DNA of 64,000 nt from a virus, in the IMG/VR virus record IMGVR_UViG_3300030380_006811, positions 55,076-119,075 of that record. One strand, 5' to 3'. How positions within the stretch are numbered: the stretch's first letter is position 1; every line of letters begins with the position of its first letter. Positions 45,525 through 58,000 of this stretch are shown here, in pieces. Below the pieces are notes generated by a model, which worked only from the letters and a program-made list of their open reading frames with translations, made no database searches and was not told where the DNA came from. The position numbers and the translations under genes were made by a program.

Positions 45525-47419
45525 TGGCAGTAAGAAGAACAATTAATTATTTAAATAAGGATTTTAGTGATTATAGATCTCAACTTATAGATTTTTCACA
45601 AACCTATTTTCCTAACACATATACTGATTTTTCCGAAACTTCTCCTGGAATGATGTTTATGGAACAAGCATCTTATGTTGGAGATGTTTTATCCTTTTAT
45701 ATAGATAACCAAGTACAAGAAAATTTTGTACAATTTGCTAGACAAACAAGTAATTTATATGATTTATCTTACATGTATGGTTATAAACCAAAAGTAACAG
45801 GATTATCATCAGTTAAATTAGATTTTTATCAATTAATACCTTCAATGCCCTCTTCAAGTGGTGCTGATACTCTTTATGTTCCAAATTATGATTATGCCCT
45901 TTTTATAGGAGGAAATACTACATCCCAAACAGAAGAAGGAAAATCTTTTGTTATAGAAGATGCCATAGATTTTACAGTATCAAATTCTTTAGATCCAACA
46001 GAAGTTACAATAGCTCAAACAACGGCGGGAGAACCTGATTATTTTTTATTGAAAAAATCAAGAAATGCTTTATCTGGAGAGATAAAATCAGTAAATTTCC
46101 CATTCACAACCCCAACAGAATTTCCAACAGTTGTAATTAGTGACACAAATATTGGTGGTATAATTGATTGCTTTGATACTGATGGTTTCCAATGGTATGA
46201 AGTAGATTATTTAGGTCAGGAACAAGTATTTACAAATTTAAAAAATACAAATGTTAATGATCCAAATAATTTTTCCGAAAGTGATGATTCTCCTTACTTA
46301 CTTCAAACTAAACAAGTACAAAGAAGGTTTAATACTAGATTTTTAAGTAGTACGCAACTGCAACTACAATTTGGATCAGGAAATCCAGCGGACACAGATG
46401 AAGATATAGTACCCAATCCTATGAATGTTGGTTTAGGTTTACCTTTTGAACGTGATAAATTAACTACAGCATTTAGCCCAACTAATTTTATATTTACAAA
46501 TACCTATGGTATTGCTCCAAGTAATACTACATTAACTGTAAGATATTTAAGAGGAGGTGGAATTAGTTCTAATGTAGCAGCAAATACTATTACTCAATTA
46601 AATACTAATTTAAGTAAGTTTTTAAAACAAACTTTAGCTGCAAATACTGCTCAGTATGTTTTTGATTCCCTACAAGTAAATAATCCAAGTGCCGCTAGTG
46701 GGGGTATGGATGGAGATAATGCTGAAGAATTAAGACAAAATTCTATATCACAAATATCAAGTCAATTAAGAAATGTAACTGCTGATGATTATCTAGTTAG
46801 AGCTTTAAGTATGCCTCCTAAATTTGGTATAATTTCAAAAGCAATAACTCAAAAACCAACAGCCCAACAATCTCAATCAACTTTATGTTTATATGTGCTT
46901 TCACAAGACTTTAATGGAAATTTAACAACAGCTTCAAATGCCCTAAAACAAAATTTAAAGTCATATATTAATCAATACAGGATGATTGGGGATTCTATAG
47001 ATATAAAAGACGCATTTGTTATTAACATAGGTGTTAATTTTGAAATAATAACCCTTCCTAATTTTAATAATAATCAAGTAATTACAAATTGTATAGAAAA
47101 AATTAAAACATTTTTTAATATAAATAATTGGCAAATAAACCAACCAATAATTTTAAGAGATATAAGTAATTTATTAAATTCAGTTGATGGGGTACAAACT
47201 ATAAATAATATAACAATAAATAATAAGGCTGGTACTTCTTCTGGATACTCACAATATGCCTATGATGTAGCTGGAGCTTTACAAAATGGAACAATTTTTC
47301 CTTCTATTGACCCAATGATATTTGAAGTTAAATACCCAAATGATGATATAATAGGTAGAGTAGTAAGTATTGGACAAGGTGGTGGTAATACATCAAACGG
47401 TGGAGGTAGAAATTATTAA
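45524..47419 (+). CDS. 6: Baseplate wedge protein gp6-like
   Basis: 631 residues; T4 gp6 is 660. SETSPGMMFMEQASYVGDVL and SFYIDNQVQENFVQFARQTS (about residues 36-78) are the conserved N-terminal part, and the middle has EELRQNSISQISSQLRNVTA with DDYLVRALSMPPKFG (the J-like core). gp6 forms the dimeric heart of each baseplate wedge. It lies right after gp25, as expected. Confidence 0.85.
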   Translation: MAVRRTINYLNKDFSDYRSQLIDFSQTYFPNTYTDFSETSPGMMFMEQASYVGDVLSFYIDNQVQENFVQFARQTSNLYDLSYMYGYKPKVTGLSSVKLDFYQLIPSMPSSSGADTLYVPNYDYALFIGGNTTSQTEEGKSFVIEDAIDFTVSNSLDPTEVTIAQTTAGEPDYFLLKKSRNALSGEIKSVNFPFTTPTEFPTVVISDTNIGGIIDCFDTDGFQWYEVDYLGQEQVFTNLKNTNVNDPNNFSESDDSPYLLQTKQVQRRFNTRFLSSTQLQLQFGSGNPADTDEDIVPNPMNVGLGLPFERDKLTTAFSPTNFIFTNTYGIAPSNTTLTVRYLRGGGISSNVAANTITQLNTNLSKFLKQTLAANTAQYVFDSLQVNNPSAASGGMDGDNAEELRQNSISQISSQLRNVTADDYLVRALSMPPKFGIISKAITQKPTAQQSQSTLCLYVLSQDFNGNLTTASNALKQNLKSYINQYRMIGDSIDIKDAFVINIGVNFEIITLPNFNNNQVITNCIEKIKTFFNINNWQINQPIILRDISNLLNSVDGVQTINNITINNKAGTSSGYSQYAYDVAGALQNGTIFPSIDPMIFEVKYPNDDIIGRVVSIGQGGGNTSNGGGRNY

Positions 47420-47430
47420 AATTTAAAAAA

Positions 47431-48582
47431 ATGGCAATATATAAAATTTTCCCACTTCAAGATACAACATTATATTCAGGATATCCTGATATGAATACTG
47501 GAATAGATGCTATTTTAGAAATATCTAATTCTTATCCTTCTACTGTAGCTAATCCTATAGTAGCTAGACCTCTAATACAATTTGATCAATCTCAAATTAA
47601 TAATGTTATAGATACTTTAAATACTGGTTCAACTGCTATTTCTGCTAGTTTAAAAGCATTTATAGCAGATGCAAGTGGGGTAGTAATGCAGTCTGAAATT
47701 TATGCATACCCCGTTTCTGGGTCTTGGAATAATGGTAGTGGAGAATTTTTAGATAATCCTCCTACTATTAATGGTTCAAGTTGGGTATTTAGAGCAAATA
47801 GTGGATCAACCCCTTGGCTATTAGATAATTTTACAGAAAATGTAACTGGTTCATATATAGCTGCCTCACCAGGAGGTGGAAATTGGTATACTGCATCTTC
47901 GGATACAAGCTTAAATTTAGAATATTCTCAATCCTTTAATTTAAGAACAGAAAAGGATATAAATATGGATGTAACTGATATTGTAAAAACTTGGTACTCA
48001 AGTTCAAATTCAATAGGTGGTACTTATACTTCTATAGAAAATAATGGGTTTATTTTAAAGTGGGAAGATGAGGTTGAATTTAGTACAAACTTATCAATCC
48101 AACCTAAAATGCAATTCTACTCTATTGATACTAATACTATTTATCCCCCACAATTAGAAATTAAATGGAGGGATTTTGATTATACTTCATCAGGGCTTCA
48201 AATTATTGACACACCAGATTTATATCTTGCTATTGATAATAACCCCGGAGTGTTTTATAGTGAAAGTATTAATCAATTTAGAATAAATTGTAGACCAGAA
48301 TTTCCAGTTAGAAGATTTTTAACATCTTCAGTGTACACTACAAACCATGCCTTACCATCAGAATCGTATTATGCTATAAAAGATTTAGATACAAATGAGT
48401 TTGTTATTGATTTTGATAGTGAATTTACCCAAATTAGTTGTGATACAACTGGAAGTTATTTTACAATTTATATGAATGGTTTGGAACCAGAAAGATATTA
48501 TGAAATATTAGTTCAAACTACTGTAGATGGTAATACTATAGTAAAAGATGATCAATATTATTTTAAAGTTGTTAATGGTTAA
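47431..48582 (+). CDS. Tail/baseplate protein with a DNRLRE-like domain
   Basis: 383 residues, beta-rich. MAIYKIFPLQDTTLYSGYPD and NMDVTDIVKTWYSSSNS followed by NNGFILKWEDE resemble the DNRLRE domain, a beta-sandwich adhesion-type fold. C-terminal part: an Ig-like region with YYEILVQTTVDGN. In T4 order this would be near gp7/gp8, but I do not see homology to either. Probably a peripheral wedge or fibre-attachment protein. Confidence 0.5.
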   Translation: MAIYKIFPLQDTTLYSGYPDMNTGIDAILEISNSYPSTVANPIVARPLIQFDQSQINNVIDTLNTGSTAISASLKAFIADASGVVMQSEIYAYPVSGSWNNGSGEFLDNPPTINGSSWVFRANSGSTPWLLDNFTENVTGSYIAASPGGGNWYTASSDTSLNLEYSQSFNLRTEKDINMDVTDIVKTWYSSSNSIGGTYTSIENNGFILKWEDEVEFSTNLSIQPKMQFYSIDTNTIYPPQLEIKWRDFDYTSSGLQIIDTPDLYLAIDNNPGVFYSESINQFRINCRPEFPVRRFLTSSVYTTNHALPSESYYAIKDLDTNEFVIDFDSEFTQISCDTTGSYFTIYMNGLEPERYYEILVQTTVDGNTIVKDDQYYFKVVNG

Positions 48583-48584
48583 TT

Positions 48585-49052
48585 ATGTCGCAAACAAGAA
48601 ATGTTGATTTACAAAAAGAGACTTTTAATAAAGCTCAATATGAACAAGTAATTGATACCACTTTTTCACAATTAGGGGTACCATCAATTAGTGCAAGTGC
48701 TGAGAATCAAATAAGTATTGAAGAATTCTTTGGATATTACAATGAGCTTTTTTATGATATACCCCCAACTGGTGAATCTAATTCACATGAATTTTTGGTT
48801 AAAAGTAGTGGGGAATATATTAATTTTGATCAAATAGCAGAAGAAATTATAGCATTACAGAACGAAATAACAGGATTAAGAGAAGAATTACTAGCAGAAC
48901 AAATTAAAGTAGTAGAATTAGAATCTGGAATAACATTAGATACAGGGTCATTGAATTTAGGAAACGATACAAGCATTCCTTCTTCGGGTGGAGGAAATGC
49001 AATGATATCCACTTCTAATAGTTCATCTCCTGTATCATCTAATTCCTATTAA
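48585..49052 (+). CDS. Baseplate protein with a coiled coil (155 residues)
   Basis: An N-terminal helical half, a coiled-coil stretch (EEIIALQNEITGLREELLA, about residues 86-110) and a Ser/Gly-rich end (TSNSSSPVSSNSY). The coil suggests a trimeric stem. It starts 2 bases after the preceding gene and precedes the giant gene by 11 bases. Confidence 0.5.
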   Translation: MSQTRNVDLQKETFNKAQYEQVIDTTFSQLGVPSISASAENQISIEEFFGYYNELFYDIPPTGESNSHEFLVKSSGEYINFDQIAEEIIALQNEITGLREELLAEQIKVVELESGITLDTGSLNLGNDTSIPSSGGGNAMISTSNSSSPVSSNSY

Positions 49053-49063
49053 TATAAGCATAA

Positions 49064-52000
49064 ATGGAAGAAAAAATTATAATCCAACCAGTATCTCCAG
49101 ATACTTTTGAATTTCAAGATTACTCTAATAGTGATCAAGATTTGCTGGTTACCAACCAATTAGATACTGTATTCTCGGGATCTACAGATTATATTGAAGC
49201 TTACATCTACGATGCTAATAAAAGTCAAATAACTAGTGCTATTCCCTTTACAAATTATAAAGTTGTAGAAGGAAATGTTGTAATTAGTCCATCAAACGAT
49301 TTAGAAAGATTAGGATTTGATCAGGGAGAATATTTTATCTCTTATGAATTTTACAAACCTAGATTAGGATCTACTTTAAACACTAGATATTATATTAGTG
49401 AAATTAGTTCTGATAGAACAGAAATTAGACTAGATACTACACAAATTGATAATGCTTTAGTAATAAGTTCAAGTTTAGAGTTTATTCAATATAGAGATGA
49501 AGCTAATTATTTTGTAGATTTTTATCTTAATTTTGGTGATAATCAACAAATTATAGCTAATAATCTAGAAATAGATACGACGGATGAAAATAACCCTACA
49601 TTATTAATTAAATTATATGATCCTCTTCCTAGTGAATTTGATCTAAAAGCACAATGTTCTGTAGTTGAAGAAATCTCTACTCCACAATCATATAATGTAG
49701 TTTTTCCACCATTAAATTTTAGTGCAGATGACTTTAATTATATATCAGGTCCAAATTATAATTTATCAGTTACAAATCAATCTGGCACTCCAGGATTAGA
49801 TTATTCCTATAATACTTTATTATCTTCTGATATAACAAGTTCTACAACTCAAATTAAAAGTTTATTAAATAAAAAAGAAATAGAAATTAGTGTTAATTAT
49901 GAAGATTATAATGATTTTATATATTTTTCTTCTGCATTTACTAGACTTCAAAACTTTTATTATAAAGTAGGACTAATTCAATCTGCTAGTGCCCAATTAG
50001 GAACTTTAACATCAGCAACAACTGGTTCAGTAGTTTATAGTGCTAGTCAAGCATCTTTAACAAATATAATTGATACTACTATTGAAAATTTTGATGGATA
50101 TGAATATTTTTTATATTTTAATAGTGGTTCAGATCAATCATACCCTAAATCAAATACTGAACCTCCATTTATTTTATATCCAACAGGAAGTACAGAAGTC
50201 TTAAATTGGCTAGGATCTACTGTTATTGGTAATGCATATTATGGTGGTCAGGCTCTATCAGCTTCTAACTATGATGAAAATAACCAAAATTCTTTATATT
50301 ATGCTATCCCCGAATATTTGAGAAGTGACCCTCAAAATGTTAAATATGAATTATTTGTTGATATGGTGGGCCAACATTATGATAATGTATGGCTTTATAC
50401 TAAAAATATTACAACTAGATTTGACGCGGATAATCGTTTAGATTATGGTATAGCAAAGGATATGGTCGCAGATGCTATTAGAGATTTTGGTGTAAAATTA
50501 TATTCTAATAACTTTAATACAGATGACTTATATACATCCTTTTTAGGATTAACACCATCAGGTAGTTCTTTCCCATTCCCAAATATGACAGGATCTATTG
50601 GTGGAGTAGTTAATACACCTTCCGGGTTTGAGTATGTAGATTCAACAATATCAGCTTCAAATGATATAATCCCATTGGATGATGTAAATAAACGTTTATA
50701 TAAACGAATTTACCATAATATACCATATTTACTTAAAACTAAAGGTACAATAGCTGGTCTAAGGGCATTAATAACATCATATGGTATCCCTGATACTATT
50801 TTAAGAATAAATGAATTTGGAGGTAAAGATAGAAATAACTCTCAAGATTGGGATTTAAAGCAGGATTTTTATAATTTAGGCTTAAACACAACTAGTTCAG
50901 GATTTACATCTTCTTTCTCTCTTAATACAGATTGGGGAGCTAATGAAAATTCACCCTCAAGCATTCAATTTAGATTTAAAACAAATGGTATCCCCTCATC
51001 ATCTAATACTCCAACAACCCAATCCATTTTTGAATCTAATTTAAATGTTGGAAGTGGTGGTCCATTAAGTAGAATTGCAATGGGACTTGATTATGACGAA
51101 TCATTGTTAACTACAGGTACATATTCGGGATCAGTTGAAAGTAAATTTAAAGAATACGGTACTTTAAAATTTTGGCCTAACATAAATACAAACCCTGAAA
51201 ATTCGGCATCATTATATCTTCCATTTTGGGATGGTAATTGGTGGTCAGTTCAGGTAGATAGAGATATTAATGTAGGAAATGATGGTGGTTTTACTTTAAG
51301 AGCTGCTAATAATATTGGAGAAAACTTAGGTTTTACTGGTAGTGATACTATTGAAGGTAACGTTACATTATGGGAAAATTCTACTGAAATATATTGGTTA
51401 CCTCAAAATTTCTCTACATTTGCAGGAATTAATTATTTTGCCCTATCTGGTTCATTACAAGAAGTAAGATATTATACAGATGTAATAAGTGAAAGTGTAT
51501 TTTATGATTACACAATGAACCCTTATTCATTTGAGGGTAATCAAATTAATAGTGCACCCGACCAATTAGCATTTAGGCTTTCTTTAGGAAGCTTATTAAA
51601 CACAGGATCTTTTAATAATTCAATTCATCCTAAAGTAACAGGTTCTTTTATAACAACCTCATCATTTAGTACCAATAGTTCTGCATCTTTTAATGCAACA
51701 CCAACATGGTTAAACAATACAGAAGATATATACTCAGACCAAACCCCATCTGGGATAAGGAATAGAGTAACAGATAAAATTCAAATAGAAAATTTAATAC
51801 TCCCAGAAGGAGATACCTTATCTGGATTTAGATCTATACAACAAACTTCTTATGTAAGTGAAAGCTTTACTCCTGATGTTAATTATTTAGAAGTAGCATA
51901 TTCACCTCAAAATCAAATTAATGATGATATTATAGGACAATTAGGATATTTTAATATTGGAGATTATATTGGGGATCCAAGACTTATATCATCATCGGAT

Positions 52001-55000
52001 AAAAGTTACCCTGATTTAGATTTATTAAGAGATGCTTATTTTGAAAAGTATATAACTAATTATGATGTAACTGATTTTATTAGATTAATTAAATTCTTTG
52101 ATAATTCATTATTTAAAATGATAGAAGATTTTACTCCAGCAAGAACTAGTTTATCATCTGGGGTAGTTATTAAACAACATTTATTAGAAAGAAACAGACA
52201 AAGACCAGCTCAGGTTACTTCTTCTTTAGAACAATATTCTGGATCAGTTAGTAATTTACCAAAAGATTATTCAACTGGTTCTAGTGATTTCCCACAGTAT
52301 GATTTTAGTGGTTCATCAATTTATGTTTTTAAAGCCGGCACTGGTGGATCGTTTGAACCATTTAATGGGTTACAAACATACCCCTCTGGTACTTTAGGTG
52401 ATGGTCCTGATAATAGATATTTTTTAACACAAAGTTGGAGTGAATCTATTTCAACATTTGATGGTATAGCACCCTTACCAAGGGTTGACCAAAGAGAATT
52501 TTACAATGGAGAATTTAGTGGATCAAATATACCAGTAGAACTTGAGGATATATGCAGCGCTTATTTCAAAGTAGGGAATACAGTATACACTTATGTTCCT
52601 GTTTTTTGGAGTGCAGATGGTAATAATAATACTCAAACAATAACGGAGCAAGCTTTCTTAGATCCAACAAATCAACCCCCAGCTAAATATGCTTGGTTTT
52701 GGAATGATGGTTCTAATGTATTATATATTAAAATGTCCCTCGAAAGTTATAATGGGGTCATAATATCCAGTTTTATACAAACTGTAGAGTGGATTATATT
52801 TGCATTTACAAATCCTATAGATGCTAATGGTGCTATTTTACAAGGAACCCAAACTTATTATTTAGAAGATGTAGCCCTTCAACCTGAAACTGCAGCATCA
52901 AACCCAGAAAGCGTTGGGTCTGCCTTATGTTACACAATACCAGGTGAATCTTCAACAGCAGTAAGTTCAGCTGATGCTTCTTTTTATGATTTTAACTTCT
53001 CAGCAAGTGGGGATTATCAATGGCATGCAACACAAGATACATCTGCAGATCCAAATCCTGTATTAGACACAGGTATATCAGCATCAGTACCACAAGGTTA
53101 TTTTCCATTAACATCTACTTATCCTACTGAGTCCTTCTTTAGTGGGTGGGCCTCATCTAATTTTTATACTAATGGTACTTATAATGCCTTTAGTGGGATA
53201 TTAAGTGATCCATTAAATAATTTTAACACTGGATCTCACGAAGTAGATAATACAGATACTACATTGGTATCAGGAATTGACCCTCAAAGTAACCATCCAT
53301 GGTTTATGAATGCATCTCCAGAGGGAGAAAACCAAAGTTGGATAAAAATACCATCAGAATCATTTTTAGATTATGCAAATATACCAGATTCATCAGTAGG
53401 TCCTGTTGCTACAAATAATTATTTTAATATAGCATGGACAAGTGCAAGTTCAGTAGAACCACAAGCGGTTCAAGGAGTTAATTACTATTATAATGCCAGT
53501 AATAATGCTATCTATATGTCTGGTTCAGAATTTCAAAATGAATTAAAATTTCTAAACCCTTTATATTCTAGTAGTTTAGTACATAAAATTAGTGGAACTG
53601 ATCAACTTGGAACATCTGGAACATCTTATACTCCCCCAGGACAAAGTAACTTATCTATTCCAATAGACCCATCAAGAGGTCAAGAATTATGGGTTTATAG
53701 AGGTGAATCAAGTGCTAATGTTGCAGATTCAAACACTTATAGATATAATAGATATATTCATAGACCTTTTAAAATATACTACTTAACAGAAACAGGATCG
53801 GGTATACCAGGAATACCCTACAATTTATATGATCCAATGACATATGAAGGGATAGATAGTTCAACAGCAGGTTTACAATCAATTGATGCAGTTGTCCCTC
53901 CTTATTATGATAACCAAAATGTTTCCTTTGCCACAATGTTAGGAACACAAGGTGACATATCATTTAATGCTCCAACTTACGCACGACCCTTAAATGATAC
54001 CGCAACATTACCTTCACTAGGAGCAGTTTCTGGTAGTTTTGAAATATTTAATGAAGCTAGACAAGTTAGACCTTTTATATTTACTACATATAGAAATAAC
54101 CCATCAACATCAGGTCCTAATCCAGCAAGAGGTAGTGGCTCATTTGTAGCAATTTCCCAATCAGATGGTACTCCATTCGCTTTATTAAGAATGTACCAAA
54201 ACCAAACTCCAAACTTACCATCAGCTACAACAACACCATTTCTTGTAACATGTAATAATACTCAAGGAGCTCCTTTTTGTGCTGTCATTTATTATGGTTT
54301 GAATGATGAGGTAACCACACAATTATTAAATGCTGGGCAAAGTGCAGTTATTTGTGGAGATAGTTCTAGAACTTCTAATTCAAATAGTCCAAATTATGTT
54401 CTTACACCCTCTAGTATTGGAACCATAGCAGTATCAACAAATTTAAATGGCAACGCAGACCCATGTATAAACTTAGACCCAAGTGGAGGTGGAGGTATAG
54501 GTGGGAATCAAAATAGTTCAGTTGGGAAAAATCAAATTCCTTATTTTTATACCTTTAATGCATCAGGTCCTAGTGTTGGAAATCAAGCACTTCAAGAATA
54601 TCAAATACCATATGGAGAATTTTTTAATGGAGAAAATACATCTTCACTTAGTTTAACAACAGGAACACAACCTGGGGGCGGGGATGATGATACAGAAATA
54701 GTATTCCCAGAAGGAGGTTATATCTTTACAATGAGTGCCTTTGATGATACAACTTTTACAAATGGTAGAACTGAATTTGGGTTATGGACTACTTATGGTG
54801 ATTATGTTAGATATGATTTTGATAACCAAGCAGGATCAAATGCCAACCCAGTTACAATAGATTATATAGATAATCAGTATCAAAATACTTCTGTTGATGT
54901 TTATAATGTTGCACTTGAAGAATTTGATAAATCCTCAAATGTTGGAAGTGCTAATAATTCTAACACAGGTACGGGTAATACTGATTCTATATCCTATCCA

Positions 55001-58000
55001 AAAATATTTGTTAATGAAGAAGGTGGTAGTGCTTCATCTGGATTAGGATATATTAGATTTAATGTAGTAGCAGGAGGTGAATTAAATATTAATGTATCTA
55101 AAAATAAAAATGCATTTGTTACTGTTAAAATATTTGTAGGGGATGATCAAACAGCCACAGGCAGTACACCCTCAGGTATGACTCAAATTGCTGAATTACC
55201 ATCATCTTTTACAGTCTCTACTACAGGACCAACTAATTTTACCTCTACAGTAACTAACACACAACAAGTGATGGTTCTAGTATCAACAAATCAAGATGTT
55301 GATAACTGGGGTCAAATAAATGCTTTATTTATTAATCTACCTTCTCCTTCAGTAATAGCTAATATGGGGTCTCCTGAAGCACAACCATCATTTACAGATC
55401 CTTTTGTTATAACGGGATCAATATCAGAAAAATATGCTAATGGGGTAGAGGTACCTGGGTCATTTGCTACTAAAGTAACAGAAGCTTATATTCTTTATAC
55501 ATCTTCATTATCTTCAAGTTTAGCTGGGGCTTATGTATTTGATGTAACTCCAACATTTGGTATATTACATGTCACAGCTTCAGTAGTAGTTAGTTCATTT
55601 ACAGATACACAAGCAGCCCTTTATGGAAATGCAATTTATGGTTCATCGGAATACGGAGGAGGAAACTCAGGAGGAGGTACTACTTGGACAACAGCTTCAC
55701 TAATATTATATACAGGCTCTGCTAATAATTTCCCTAACGAAATGCCTCAAATAGGTGGTGATATTTTTGCTATAACAAGTTCTCATAGTACAACTCATAA
55801 TACAGGTGAAAGAATAACATTAATGACTACAATTTCACCGGGAGAATTAGCATACAATGATGTAATAAAAATGGCTCTAAGAGTAGGAAGTGGTTCGGAT
55901 GCCTCCTCAGTAGTACAAAATTCATTAATTGTAACAGAATATAGTATGAGTTTTTCTTCATCGATAGATGCATCTGTAGACCCATCTATACCAACTATTT
56001 TTAGTGATGATCAAAACTTTAACTATGCATATGATTGTCAACCTTTATTAAATAACTATAGTGCTGCAAGAATTAATAATAGATTACAAAATGTAGATTA
56101 TACAACGGGGTTAGTAATTCCAACTAACTGGCAACAAGTTATAGATTTTTCAGCATCAAGAGCATCAGTTCCAGAATCTAATTATAGTAAAACTAATATA
56201 ATTAATGGTAGATATGATGGTTCTAATATTACATCTCAAAAATATAATATTTGGACACCTGGTGATGCTGGTGGATTTGGTAAGTTACCATCTATTGATG
56301 TAAATAAGACACATTTAGCTTATTTTAACACTGTATATGATGGTTATCCATTATTAAATAATAAAACTTTATATAATGTTCAATATCTAATAGACCAGGA
56401 GGGCCAAGCAACCCAACCAAAACTATCGGATATAACCTTCTTTGACGTTCAAGGTACATTTGAACCTTTACCAGAATGGAATGGGGATGAATTTGAGTAT
56501 GTAAATAATGCCATTATATCATTAGCGGGTGATGCTAAAGAACAACTATTCCCACTTCAGGGAGAGTTTCCATTTTATAAAACACAAGCAAGACCAGAAC
56601 CTGTTTTATATTCTCAAAAATCAGGTATTTTCCCAGTCAATAAAAATGCTACTGAACCACAAGGTATAGAATTAGTAGGTAATCAACCTATTGATGCTAA
56701 TATTGTACCTAATTTTAATAATTATACTTTTGAAGCTTTTGGTGAAACAGAAATATTTACCTCAACTAGAAATATTAATTCAACAACTCAAATCTTAGAA
56801 TCTAAAACACCAGTTCAGGATGGTGATGGACTTCCAGTTGGTGGACAAAATAATATTACAGCCTCGGCAGCAAACACAGGAACTTCTTTACCTATATATC
56901 AAAATGATAAAAATGTTGATGAAGCTGGATTTACAACAATACCAATCTTAGATGGAGGAAGTGGATTTGCCGTAGACAATACACAAGGTTTAGGTAATAA
57001 TACATCTCAGGCATATGATTTAGACTTTGAATTTTTTGTAGATTCGGACCCAACAGATACTAGGTTAAGAACAAGAGATCATGAAGGTGGCTGGAAAGGA
57101 CATAGTCCCATTGATAGTCCTTTGATTGGAGAATTTGAACTAAGATTCCAAAGAAGGAATTTTAATGCTAGTACTGATGCAGAAGTAGGTTGGGGTTCAC
57201 AAGCAATTAAAGGTGTAAAGGTAGAAATAATTGAATATTTTAGTTCAACTAACGCAGCAGGAACAAATTTCTTAGTTATAGATTATAATAGTGTAGGAGC
57301 CTCTTATATATCTACACAACAAAGTAATGGTCTTGTTCAAGTAAATTTCCACACTGATACAATTCGAGATGCTTATCAAAATGCAGGATATGCAAGTCCA
57401 ATAAAACAAAGACTTAAAATATCAGGAAAACATTCAACTACCTCTACAGGTTTTGGTGGGGGAAATAGACCTATAAGACAGGGTGACCAGTTTAGAGTAA
57501 GATATAATGGTAATATAATTACCAATACAAGTGGAAATGGCCCAGTATTTTTCCCACAAGGAATTCAATCATTTACAGGAGGTAGAATATTAATGCAGGG
57601 TCAAAATTCAAACCCTGTTACTGCAGCAACTGCTTCATTTTGGGATTTTTCTGGAAGTGGAACCTCTCAAGCGGGTAATGTATTACATTGTGTAAGTCCC
57701 CAATTAAATAAAGCATATGCTAGAGATTTTGTACAAAAAGATTTAATATATACTGCTAGTTTTAATAAAGACTTCCCAGGTGGTAGAGAACCTTTTTATA
57801 CAACAATGCCCCCTGTTACATTACCTTGGGAATTACAAATAAATGATGAAATTAGATTTGATAATAATGAGGATAATGCTTATAAAATAATAAACATTAT
57901 ACCACCTAGCGAAAATAATGATCCTAATTTAACGAGTAGTGATAATTTAACCCCATCTCTTGTAATAGAATTAGATGGCTCTGTACCTATAAACTTTGGT